From assembly GCF_019195435.1 (NCBI RefSeq), contig NZ_CP078069.1, forward strand, positions 2,480,001 to 2,544,000: DNA of 64,000 bases, written 5' to 3'. Position numbers and translations under genes: made by a program. Shown here in pieces: positions 39,243 to 47,552 of this stretch (the first letter of the stretch is position 1; each line of letters begins with the position of its first letter). The stretch comes from Comamonas sp. NLF-1-9 (lineage in GTDB: Bacteria > Pseudomonadota > Gammaproteobacteria > Burkholderiales > Burkholderiaceae_C). Under the pieces are notes generated by a model. The model did not search any database. It saw only the letters and a list, made by a program, of their open reading frames with translations, and had not been told where the DNA came from.

Positions 39243-40039
39243 AACACCTGCCGCGCAAGCGCTTCGGCCAGCACTTCCTGGCCGACCTTTCGGTCATCGA
39301 CGCCATCGTGCGCGCGATTGCGCCGCAGACCGGCCAGGCCATGGTGGAAATCGGCCCGGGCCTGGCGGCCCTGACCGAGCCGCTGCTCGAGCGTCTGAGC
39401 AAGCTCACCGTGATCGAGCTCGACCGCGATCTGGCCGCGCGCCTGCGCCGCAACGCGGCCCTCAAGGTGATCGAGGCCGACGTGCTGAAGGTGGACTTTG
39501 CATCCCTGGCGGCGCCGGGGCGCAAGCTACGGGTGGTCGGCAACCTGCCCTACAACATCTCCACGCCGATCCTGTTTCACCTGCTGGAGTTTGCCGAGCT
39601 GATCGAAGACCAGCATTTCATGCTGCAAAAAGAGGTGGTCGAGCGCATGGTCGCGCCCTGCGACAGCCACGACTATGGGCGTCTGGCGGTGATGCTGCAG
39701 TGGCGCTACGAAATGGAAAACCTGCTGCAGGTGCCGCCCGCCAGCTTCGAGCCGCCCCCGAAGGTGGACAGCGCGGTGGTGCGCATGCGCACGCTGGCGC
39801 AGCCCGCACCGGTGGACGCGCGGCTGCTGTCGGCGCTGGTGCAGGCGGCCTTCAGCCAGCGGCGCAAGCTGCTGCGCCATCCACTGCAGCCCTGGCTTGC
39901 GGCGCGCGGCTATGAAGGCGGGTTCGACCTGCAGCGGCGCGCGCAAGAGGTGCCGGTGCACGAATACGTGGCGCTGGCGCAGGCGCTGCAGGCCGGCGCC
40001 GCAGCGCAAGCGGCTCAGGCCGCGTCCACCAGCCAGTAG
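39239..40039 (+). CDS. rsmA: 16S rRNA (adenine(1518)-N6/adenine(1519)-N6)-dimethyltransferase
   Basis: Dimethylates two adjacent adenines near the 3' end of 16S rRNA in late 30S assembly. The 266-residue product starts [13 protein letters not shown] after a GTG codon that overlaps the surA stop. Motif I is [10 protein letters not shown] (about 36-45) and the catalytic NLPYNIS is at about 101-107. The last ~15 residues are Ala/Gln-rich. Also called ksgA. Confidence 0.97.
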   Translation: MKHLPRKRFGQHFLADLSVIDAIVRAIAPQTGQAMVEIGPGLAALTEPLLERLSKLTVIELDRDLAARLRRNAALKVIEADVLKVDFASLAAPGRKLRVVGNLPYNISTPILFHLLEFAELIEDQHFMLQKEVVERMVAPCDSHDYGRLAVMLQWRYEMENLLQVPPASFEPPPKVDSAVVRMRTLAQPAPVDARLLSALVQAAFSQRRKLLRHPLQPWLAARGYEGGFDLQRRAQEVPVHEYVALAQALQAGAAAQAAQAASTSQ

Positions 40040-40220
40040 CTGCTGTTGAAGGGGCTGCTCATGCGCAGCGCCATGGGCGAGACGTCGACGAGCTTGTCGG
40101 TAGGCATCTTCTCGCCGGTTTGCGCGTAGGTGCACAGCTCTTGCACGGCCAGGGAGGCGAGCGCACCAGGCTGCTCGGCCTCGTCAGCCCGTTCCGCAGG
40201 GCCAAAGGTGGCGGAACGGG
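40015..40220 (-). pseudogene. Possible 3' gene remnant, unrecognised
   Basis: The minus-strand frame ending at TGA 40015-40017 reads ...ASLAVQELCTYAQTGEK, then MPTDKLVDVSPMALRMSS, then [12 protein letters not shown]. It looks protein-like, but no start codon with a ribosome-binding site gives a full gene, the frame runs upstream under the barstar gene, and its last 25 bases overlap the 3' end of rsmA. It may be the C-terminal stub of a decayed gene. I do not recognise the family. Confidence 0.3.
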
Positions 40221-40745
40221 CTACAGAAAAGAATAGAAGCAGCGAAACGCGATGCGCCTCTCGCCCCAGTATTCGGCGGCGTCGCGGAAGATGTCGAGCA
40301 GCTGCTCGCGCGCTTCCTTGTCGAACTTGACGGTCGCCGGGATCTGCTCGAGCACCACCACGAAGCCCGGCTGTGGCCCCGCCTTGTGCAGCGGATCGGT
40401 CATGCAGTCGTAGAGCGCATCCAGGTTCTTGCCGAAGTGCGCCGGCAGCAGGAACTGCTCGCCCAGCAGGTCCAGCACGTCTTGTTTGGTCTGTGCATGG
40501 GCCAGGTTGGCATAGAGAAAGTGGTGGCCCAGGCGCGCCGCCGTCTCCTGCAGATCGTGCACGCGAAACGCACGGATCGACTGCACGATGTTCGGCCGCA
40601 CATTGCGCAGCAAGTTCTCATCGTCCTGACGAAGTGGCATGTCCATCTCCGCTGCTCTTTCTTTCAAAAGTCCTGAAAAGGGTTCGGCCTCGGTCACGAT
40701 GGGCCTCAAGGCATGAATCGCTGGCATGGGGTGTTCCCGCAACAT
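40221..40745 (-). CDS. Barstar family ribonuclease inhibitor
   Basis: A 174-residue cytosolic protein. The C-terminal ~90 residues have the barstar fold signature: FLLPAHFGKNLDALYDCMTD, GFVVVLEQIP and REQLLDIFRDAAEYWGER. Barstar proteins bind and block barnase-type RNases; the natural target is almost certainly the product of the gene 10 bases upstream. It is longer than Bacillus barstar (~90 aa) through an N-terminal extension of about 75 residues. ATG 40727 is an alternative start. Confidence 0.9.
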   Translation of the reverse strand: MLREHPMPAIHALRPIVTEAEPFSGLLKERAAEMDMPLRQDDENLLRNVRPNIVQSIRAFRVHDLQETAARLGHHFLYANLAHAQTKQDVLDLLGEQFLLPAHFGKNLDALYDCMTDPLHKAGPQPGFVVVLEQIPATVKFDKEAREQLLDIFRDAAEYWGERRIAFRCFYSFL

Positions 40746-40755
40746 GGGCGCAGTC

Positions 40756-41157
40756 CTACTGCGCGATCAATCGAAAACTGGCGTAGTGGTCGCCGCTGTA
40801 GTAGCAGGCATCGGGCGTGCGCGCCGCGCCGCCGCAGACGATGCGCCGCGCGCCCCGGCCGCGCACGCCGGGCGTGCGCACCGTGTATTCGCGGTAGTAG
40901 CCACGCTGGCGCAGGGGCAGCTGCCGCTCGTAATTGCCAAACACGGAACCATCCTTGTCGTGGGGGAAAGGGCCACCCTGGTGGATGCGCGCATAGGTGC
41001 TGCGCGCTGCTGACGGCAGCTCGGCCAGCGCCACGCTCGCCGCTGCGGGGGCCGCAGGCGCGGGCTGGCGGGCGCTGGCGGGGCCCGTCAGGCACACGCC
41101 GGCCAACAGCGCGGCCGCGACCCACTGGCGCCAACCGGTGGTGAATGCATACGACAT
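40756..41157 (-). CDS. Secreted guanyl-specific ribonuclease (barnase/RNase Sa type)
   Basis: A 133-residue exported RNase. Residues 1-29 are a signal peptide (ending ASA-R). The catalytic domain matches RNase Sa: GGPFPHDKDGSVFGNYE, YYREYTVRTPG, RGARRIV and SGDHYASF, giving Glu90 as general base, Arg104/105 and His124 as general acid. Cys108 and Cys118 could form a disulfide. Co-transcribed with the barstar gene downstream, which would protect the cytoplasm before export. Confidence 0.92.
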   Translation of the reverse strand: MSYAFTTGWRQWVAAALLAGVCLTGPASARQPAPAAPAAASVALAELPSAARSTYARIHQGGPFPHDKDGSVFGNYERQLPLRQRGYYREYTVRTPGVRGRGARRIVCGGAARTPDACYYSGDHYASFRLIAQ

Positions 41158-41280
41158 CGACGACCGCCCTCGACCGACCCGGGCGCCACCAGGTGGCTAG
41201 GGTTTACCCGAAATCAAAACGTGCTAGTGTGACAAGTTCCTGCTCAAAAATCAAGCGATTGCACGATTTTTAGGCAATAC

Positions 41281-41302
41281 GCCTCGGGTTTTCCCGAGGC
41301 AG
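41281..41302 (-). terminator. Terminator-like hairpin downstream of maeB
   Basis: GCCTCGGG-TTTT-CCCGAGGC (41282-41301) is a perfect 8-bp stem with a 4-base loop 13 bases after the maeB stop. The T tract after it on the minus strand is poor (GTATTGCC), so it may act in RNA stabilisation or need Rho. Confidence 0.5.
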
Positions 41303-41314
41303 AGCGCGGCCGCT

Positions 41315-43630
41315 TCAGTGTGCGGCGTTGGCATCGGTGACGGTCAAGGCCACCATGTTGACGATGCGCCGCACCGTGGCGCTGGGGGTGAGCACATGCA
41401 CCGGCGCCGCCGCGCCCAGCAGCATGGGGCCGATCGCGATGCCGCCGCCGGCCGCGGTCTTGAGCAGGTTGTAGGCGATGTTGGCCGCGTCGATGTTGGG
41501 CATCACCAGCAGGTTGCAACTGCCCGTCATGCTGGTGTTGGGCATCAGCACCTGGCGCGCCTGCTCGTCCAGCGCCACGTCGCCGTGCATTTCGCCCTCG
41601 ACCTCGAGCCAGGGCGCCTGGGCCTGCAGCAGCTCCAGCGTGCGGCGCATCTTGATCGCGCTGGGCTGCTGGCTGGAGCCGAAGTTGGAGTGCGACAGCA
41701 GCGCCGCCTTGGGCGTGATGCCAAAGCGCAAGATCTCCTCGGCCGCCATGACGGTGATCTCTGCGAGCTGCTCGGCGCTGGGGTCGTAGTTGACGTGGGT
41801 GTCGACGATGAACACCTCGCGCTCGGGCAGCAGCAGCGCGTTCATGCAGGCGTAGGTATTGACGCCGGCGCGCTTGCCTATCACCTGGTCGATGTATTGC
41901 AGGTGGTGCGCGGTATTGCCCCAGGTGCCGCAGATCAGCCCATCAACCTCGCCGGTGTGCAGCAGCATGGAGCCGATCAACGTCAGGCGCCGGCGCATCT
42001 CGATGCGCGCGATCGGCACCGTCACGCCCTTTCTCTCGGTCATGCGGTGGTAGGTCTGCCAAAAGCCGCGGTAGCGGTCGTCGTGCTCGACGTTGACCAC
42101 GTCGTAGTCGCGCCCTTCCTGCAGGCGCAGGCCGAATTTCTCGATGCGCTGGGCGATGATGGCCGGGCGCCCGATCAGCGTGGGCCGGGCGATGCGCTCG
42201 TCAAAGACGATTTGCGCGGCGCGCAGCACGCGCTCTTCCTCGCCTTCGGAGAAGGCCACGCGCTTGAGCTCGGCCTGGCGCGCGGCCATGAACACCGGCT
42301 TCATCATCGTGCCCGAGGCATAGACGAAGGTCTGCAGATGGTCGCAATAGGCCTGCATGTCGGCAATCGGGCGGCTGGCCACGCCGCTGTCCATCGCCGC
42401 CTGCGCGACCGCAGGCGCGATCTTCATCATCAGACGCGGATCGAAAGGCTTGGGAATCAGGTATTCGGGCCCGAAGGAGAGCTGCTCGTCGGCATAGGCG
42501 GCGGCCACTACCTCGCTTTGCTCGGCGCGCGCGAGCTCGGCAATCGCGCGCACCGCAGCGATCTCCATCTCGGTCGTGATCGTGGTCGCCCCGCTGTCCA
42601 GTGCACCGCGAAACACGTAGGGGAAGCACAAGACGTTGTTGACCTGGTTGGGATAGTCGCTGCGGCCGGTGGCGATGATGGCGTCGCCGCGCACCGCCTT
42701 GACTTCTTCGGGCGTGATTTCGGGGTTGGGGTTGGCCAGCGCGAAGATCAGCGGATTGGCCGCCATCTTGCGCACCATCTCCTGCTTGAGCACGCCGCCG
42801 GCCGACAGCCCCAGGAAGATGTCGGCGCCGTCGATGACCTCGCCCAGGTGGCGCGCCTCGGTCGGCTGCGCGAACTGCGCCTTGGCCTCGTCCATGAGTT
42901 CGGTGCGGCCTTCGTAGACCAGGCCGGCGATGTCGCTGACCCAGATGTTTTCGCGCGGCAGACCCAGCTTGACCAGCAGGCCCAGGCAGGCGAGCGCTGC
43001 CGCCCCCGCACCCGAGGCCACGAGCTTGACCGCGCCAATGTCCTTGCCTGCCACCTGCAGCGCGTTGAGCACTGCGGCCCCGACGACGATGGCGGTGCCA
43101 TGCTGGTCATCGTGAAACACCGGAATGTGCATGCGCTCGCGCAGCTTGCGCTCGACGTAAAAGCAGTCGGGCGCCTTGATGTCTTCGAGGTTGATGCCGC
43201 CAAAAGTGGGCTCCAGCGCCGCGATGATCTCGACCAGCTTGTCCGGGTCCTTCTCGTTGATCTCGATGTCGAAGACATCGATGCCCGAGAACTTCTTGAA
43301 CAACACCCCCTTGCCTTCCATCACCGGCTTGCCCGCCAGCGGCCCGATGTCGCCCAGACCCAGCACCGCCGTGCCATTGGTGACCACGCCTACGAGATTG
43401 CCGCGCGCGGTGTACCTGAAGGCAGCTGCCGGGTCCTTGACGATCTCCTCGCAGGGCGCGGCCACGCCGGGTGAATAGGCCAGGGCCAGATCGTGGCGGC
43501 TGACCATCTGCTTGGTCGGGTGGATGGAGATCTTGCCGGGCTTGGGGTGCTCGTGGTATTCGAGCGCTGCGCGGCGCAGCGTTTCGCGCTTGTCGGCTGC
43601 GGAGACATCTGAAGTGGACAAATCTGGCAT
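41315..43630 (-). CDS. maeB: NADP-dependent malic enzyme (MaeB type)
   Basis: Oxidatively decarboxylates malate to pyruvate with reduction of NADP. The 771-residue protein has the N-terminal malic enzyme domain ([44 protein letters not shown]) to about residue 430 and a C-terminal phosphotransacetylase-like domain that is regulatory in this family. ATG 43630 gives the conserved N-terminus; the longer open frame has no support. It stands alone, with a hairpin after its stop. Confidence 0.95.
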   Translation of the reverse strand: MPDLSTSDVSAADKRETLRRAALEYHEHPKPGKISIHPTKQMVSRHDLALAYSPGVAAPCEEIVKDPAAAFRYTARGNLVGVVTNGTAVLGLGDIGPLAGKPVMEGKGVLFKKFSGIDVFDIEINEKDPDKLVEIIAALEPTFGGINLEDIKAPDCFYVERKLRERMHIPVFHDDQHGTAIVVGAAVLNALQVAGKDIGAVKLVASGAGAAALACLGLLVKLGLPRENIWVSDIAGLVYEGRTELMDEAKAQFAQPTEARHLGEVIDGADIFLGLSAGGVLKQEMVRKMAANPLIFALANPNPEITPEEVKAVRGDAIIATGRSDYPNQVNNVLCFPYVFRGALDSGATTITTEMEIAAVRAIAELARAEQSEVVAAAYADEQLSFGPEYLIPKPFDPRLMMKIAPAVAQAAMDSGVASRPIADMQAYCDHLQTFVYASGTMMKPVFMAARQAELKRVAFSEGEEERVLRAAQIVFDERIARPTLIGRPAIIAQRIEKFGLRLQEGRDYDVVNVEHDDRYRGFWQTYHRMTERKGVTVPIARIEMRRRLTLIGSMLLHTGEVDGLICGTWGNTAHHLQYIDQVIGKRAGVNTYACMNALLLPEREVFIVDTHVNYDPSAEQLAEITVMAAEEILRFGITPKAALLSHSNFGSSQQPSAIKMRRTLELLQAQAPWLEVEGEMHGDVALDEQARQVLMPNTSMTGSCNLLVMPNIDAANIAYNLLKTAAGGGIAIGPMLLGAAAPVHVLTPSATVRRIVNMVALTVTDANAAH

Positions 43631-43786
43631 GGCGGTTCTCTCGTCGTGACTCAGCACGGCAGGCTGCGTGCAAGCCGATGATGGCACAGGCCGCAGCGTG
43701 CGATTTTGCACCCTGGCGCCAGGGCAAGGCGGCAAACCGACACCGGCCGGGATGCGCGCCGCGAGAAGGGCTTTTTCAGCGCCGCA

Positions 43787-44920
43787 TCAAACGCAAGGCC
43801 GGGCAGCCTGCAAGCGGTTGCGCCCCGCTTCCTTGGCCGCGTACAGCGCGCGGTCGGCGGCCTGAAGCAGCGACGGCGCGTCGCCGCCGTCCTCGGGAAA
43901 GGTCGCCAGGCCGCAGGAGATCGTCGCACGCAGCGAACTGCCGTCGTGCACCACCGCGAGATCGGCGAACGCCAGGCGCAGCGCCTGCGTGCGCTGCCAG
44001 GCGGGCTCGAGCGCGGCATTCTCCAGCACCAGCAGGAACTCCTCCCCGCCCATGCGGCACACCGTGTCGCCCTGGCGCACGTGCCCTTGCAGCAGCCGCG
44101 CGAGTGCCTGGAGCATCGTATCGCCCGCCGCATGGCCGTGCGTGTCGTTGACGCGCTTGAAATGGTCGATGTCGATCATCACCAGCGTCAGGGGCAGCTT
44201 CAGGCGGGCGCAGCGCGCAAGCGCGCCGGGCAGCGCCTCGGAGAGGTGGCGGCGGTTGTGCAGGCCGGTGAGCGGGTCGCAAAGTGCTTCCGCTCGCAAC
44301 TGCGTTTGCAGCAGGCGGATTTCGTCCACCTGGTTGCGCGCTACCTGCCGACTGTCCTTCAGCCGCCTGGCGCGCACGTAGGCGTCGTAGGCATACATGA
44401 GCGAAAACAGGACGAATGAGCCCATGCACAACGCAGTCACCAGTACGCCCGTCTGCACATGCCACACCAGCGGGCCGAACAAGGGCACACCCAGCGCCGC
44501 ACCCGCCAACTGCGCCGGCACCGCGCGCACCACGCCCGACAAACCGTGGTACGCCACGAGACTCATCACGCCGGCCAGAGAGATCACATAGCAAATCCAC
44601 AGCGGAAAGCCCAGCGCCGCGAACCACAGGCCATAAAGCACGTTGTCCAGCACCATCCAGCGCAATTCCACATCGCGCTGGCCAGCAGGGCTCTTCGGGC
44701 GGGTGGTGCGCAGATAAACGAGCTGCGGGTAAACAAAAAAATGCAATGCCAGAAACAGCCAGGACGAGGCGGCGGCATCCAAGTCATGCAATTGCGCGCC
44801 GATCATCGCCGCGATCAACGGGAAAAACCAGGTGCGATGACGCCGGTTTTGGCGCACGAGCCAATGCACGCAGGGGCGCGGGCCGCGTCCGTGCTCTGGC
44901 GTGAAGATCCGATCGTTCAT
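43787..44920 (-). CDS. MASE2-GGDEF diguanylate cyclase
   Basis: A 377-residue inner-membrane protein. The N-terminal MASE2 sensor region (about 15-180) has HWLVRQNRRHRTWFFPLIAAM and several helices. The GGDEF domain runs from CDPLTGLHNRRHL to the C-terminus, with MIDIDHFKRVNDTHGH and the active loop RMGGEEF. c-di-GMP synthesis is expected. A decayed paralog lies immediately upstream in tandem (44981-45475), pointing to an old gene duplication. Confidence 0.93.
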   Translation of the reverse strand: MNDRIFTPEHGRGPRPCVHWLVRQNRRHRTWFFPLIAAMIGAQLHDLDAAASSWLFLALHFFVYPQLVYLRTTRPKSPAGQRDVELRWMVLDNVLYGLWFAALGFPLWICYVISLAGVMSLVAYHGLSGVVRAVPAQLAGAALGVPLFGPLVWHVQTGVLVTALCMGSFVLFSLMYAYDAYVRARRLKDSRQVARNQVDEIRLLQTQLRAEALCDPLTGLHNRRHLSEALPGALARCARLKLPLTLVMIDIDHFKRVNDTHGHAAGDTMLQALARLLQGHVRQGDTVCRMGGEEFLLVLENAALEPAWQRTQALRLAFADLAVVHDGSSLRATISCGLATFPEDGGDAPSLLQAADRALYAAKEAGRNRLQAARPCV

Positions 44921-44980
44921 TCCATGAATCCGATTTTCAATCCAAATCGCTGGAATACGGCTCAGGATAAGCGCTGAAAG

Positions 44981-45475
44981 CTATTTGTTCAATAGTGACG
45001 ACCTTATCGAATCGCCATTTCGAGGCACTCGCCAAGCGGCCTGCAACTGGTTGCGCCCCGCTTCCTTGATTGCGTACAGCGCGCGGTCGGCGGCCTGAAG
45101 CGGCGATGGCACATCGCCGCCGCGTGGATGAATATCGGCCACAGCGCAAAGCCCGCTGCCGCACCCCACGGGGTGAAGAGGAAAGCGTCCAGCCGCACGA
45201 CCCCGCTCTCGCGCTGGCGCTGGCGCCGCACCGCCGTTTTTTCCGGGATCAAAGGTATGGAAGCAAACGCCCTGGGGCAACGCCAGCAAGAGCGCCAGTG
45301 CTTCGCCCCGCATGTCGGCACCCGCTTGCACCTTTGGCTGGTGCAGGCCGAACGCGAGGGCCAGCAGCCCGAAGGACACCATGCGATTGCGCCGGTTCAG
45401 GCGCGCCATCCAATGCGCGTGCGACGAAACCGCAAACGTCGGCGCGCGGGCCGTGAACCCGGTTTCAGCGTTCAA
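44981..45475 (-). pseudogene. Decayed tandem paralog of the MASE2-GGDEF cyclase
   Basis: The open frame begins with a MASE2-like start (SHAHWMARLNRRNRMVSFGLLALAF), comparable to HWLVRQNRRHRTWFFPLIAAM of the intact neighbour. The MASE2 match then continues in a different frame (VVRLDAFLFTPWGAAAGFAL versus ELRWMVLDNVLYGLWFAALGF), and the original frame ends with only the last part of GGDEF (SPLQAADRALYAIKEAGRN). The catalytic GGEEF core and about 200 residues are missing. A frameshift and a large internal deletion explain this. Confidence 0.75.
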
Positions 45476-45556
45476 GGGCTTGTGGCTACATCGCGTTCAC
45501 CTGCGCGCATGAGAAGCTGCGGCCGTATGGCATGGCGCGTGCCGCCTGCTGCCTGC

Positions 45557-46921
45557 CTACGCGGTCTGCGCGAGCGCATCTCCCAAACTACTCACAAGGC
45601 GCTCGAGCTCGGCTTCGGTGCTGATGAAGGGCGGCGCAAGCTGGATGCTGTCGCCGCCGTAACGCACATAAAAGCCCTTGCGCCAGCAGGCCATGGCGAT
45701 CTCCCAGGGGCGCCGGCCCGGCTCGCCCGGCAGCTGCTCGATGGTAAAGCCCGCAGCCAGGCCGTAGTTGCGGATGTCTTGCACATGCCGGGCGCCCTTG
45801 AGCCCATGCACCAGGTTTTCAAACACCGGTGCGAGCGCGCGCACCCGCGCCGGCGCATCCTCGGCTTCGAGCAGCTGCAGCGTGGCGTTGCCCGCAGCGC
45901 AGGCCACGGGGTGGGCCGAATAGGTGTAGCCGTGCGGGAACTCCAGCAGGTAGTCGGGGCCGGCGGTGCGCAGGAAGGTGTCGTAGATTTCCTTGCTTGC
46001 CACGCACCCGCCCAGCGGCTGCGCGCCATTGGTCACCTGCTTGGCAAAGTTCAGGATGTCCGGTGTCACGCCAAAGACCTCCGAGCCGGTCCAGCCGCCG
46101 GCGCGGCCAAAGCCGGTGATCACCTCATCGAAGATCAGCAAGATGTCGTGTTGCGTGCAGATCTCGCGCAGACGCTGCAGGTAGCCCGCGGGCGGGATCA
46201 CCACGCCGGCCGAGCCGGAGAAGGGCTCGACGATGACCGCAGCGATGGTGCTCGCGTCGTGCAGTGCAATCACGTCCAGCAGCCGCTCTGCCAGCGCCTT
46301 GCCATCGAGCGGCGGCATGCCGCGGTGAAAGGAGCCCAGCGGCGGCTGGGTGTGCGGCAGATGGTCGGCTTCTATGCCCTGGCCGAAGGCCTTGCGGTTG
46401 CCCGCCATGCCGCCGACCGAAACGCCGCCAAAATTCACGCCGTGGTAGCCCTTCTCGCGCCCGATCAGGCGCGTCTTGCCCGCCTGGCCGCGCGCACGCC
46501 AGTAGCCGCGAGCCATCTTGAGCGCGGTGTCGGCCGCTTCCGAACCCGAGCTGGTGAAGAACACATACTCCAGACCCGCAGGCATGTGCGCCTTGATGCG
46601 ATTGGCCAGCTCGAACGAGGCCGGATGGCCAAACTGGAAGGCCGGCGCATAGTCCAGCGTCCCCACGGCCTGGCCGACCGCCTGGGCAATCTCCTTGCGG
46701 CAATGGCCCAGCCCCGTGGTCCACAGGCCGGACAGGCCGTCGAAAACCTTGCGGCCATCGGCGTCGATGTAATACGCCCCTTCGGCCCCCACGATCATGC
46801 GCGGGTGCGCCTTGAAGTCGCGGTTGGCCGAAAACGGCATCCAGTGCGCGTCCAGCCAGGCGGCATCCGTGCGCGTGCCCGCGGCAGCAGCGCGGGGCTC
46901 ATCAACGACAGCAAAATTCAT
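45557..46921 (-). CDS. Class III omega-amino acid--pyruvate aminotransferase
   Basis: A 454-residue PLP enzyme. Conserved parts include the DGLSGLWTTGLGHCRKEIAQA N-terminal block, FFTSSGSEAADTALKMAR, YHGVNFGGVSVGG, LIFDEVITGFGR and the PLP lysine in FAKQVTNGAQPLGG. The pattern is that of beta-alanine/omega-amino acid:pyruvate aminotransferases, which move an amino group from beta-alanine or similar donors to pyruvate. CAGGAGGT precedes the ATG at 46921. Exact donor not established. Confidence 0.92.
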   Translation of the reverse strand: MNFAVVDEPRAAAAGTRTDAAWLDAHWMPFSANRDFKAHPRMIVGAEGAYYIDADGRKVFDGLSGLWTTGLGHCRKEIAQAVGQAVGTLDYAPAFQFGHPASFELANRIKAHMPAGLEYVFFTSSGSEAADTALKMARGYWRARGQAGKTRLIGREKGYHGVNFGGVSVGGMAGNRKAFGQGIEADHLPHTQPPLGSFHRGMPPLDGKALAERLLDVIALHDASTIAAVIVEPFSGSAGVVIPPAGYLQRLREICTQHDILLIFDEVITGFGRAGGWTGSEVFGVTPDILNFAKQVTNGAQPLGGCVASKEIYDTFLRTAGPDYLLEFPHGYTYSAHPVACAAGNATLQLLEAEDAPARVRALAPVFENLVHGLKGARHVQDIRNYGLAAGFTIEQLPGEPGRRPWEIAMACWRKGFYVRYGGDSIQLAPPFISTEAELERLVSSLGDALAQTA

Positions 46922-47019
46922 CACGACCTCCTGCAAATATCCGGACAACGGACGCCATTGTGGCCCTGAACAAGACAGCGCTGGCGGCGCAGCCTTCACC
47001 AGCATGCCATGCTGAGGGC

Positions 47020-47265
47020 ATGCAGCGCCGCTCCATCGCCATTCCGGCCATCGACACCACACGCTGCACCGGCTGCGGCTGGTGCGTCGCGGTGTGCCCG
47101 CCGCACGTGCTCTCGCTGCACGAACTGGACGAGGCCGCGGGCTCCATCAAACGATCGGTACTCGACGACGCGCACGCCTGCACCGGCTGCGCCCTGTGCG
47201 CGGTGCGCTGCCCGTTTGATGCGATAGCGATGGTGCGACGCGAGGGCGGCCGTGGGCTAGATTGA
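47020..47265 (+). CDS. 4Fe-4S dicluster ferredoxin
   Basis: An 81-residue electron carrier with two clusters: CTGCGWCVAVCP and CTGCALCAVRCP, each with the CxxCxxCxxxCP pattern. ATG 47020 (MQRRSIAIPAIDTT) gives a compact ferredoxin; a GTG at 46960 in frame is less likely. Redox partner unknown; the nearest gene is the divergent aminotransferase. Confidence 0.88.
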   Translation: MQRRSIAIPAIDTTRCTGCGWCVAVCPPHVLSLHELDEAAGSIKRSVLDDAHACTGCALCAVRCPFDAIAMVRREGGRGLD

Positions 47266-47552
47266 GCTGCCGCAAGGCGGGTACCTGCAGTGCGCCTGGT
47301 TGGGCTGTGCTCAGGCAGCCACGTCACCAGCGCTATCGGCGTTTTGAACCAGACCGACGGGCAGCCGATCGATGGAGCATGGCATGCGCGGGGACAAGCC
47401 TTGCGCCTCCCGATATGACCCGCAACCTGCCGAGACACGGCTGACGCTATCGCGGCGGGTGACGGCAACGGGTAGCGCACCGCGCCCGACCAAGTCTGGC
47501 TGCGCCGATGGATGGCTATGCCGGCAAAGTACGTTCGATCGAGCTGGTCGCG
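47266..47552. other. Spacer between ferredoxin gene and CRISPR array
   Basis: These 287 bases lie beyond the leader-distal end of the CRISPR array. I see no gene, no degenerate repeats continuing the array, and no clear terminator. Confidence 0.5.
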
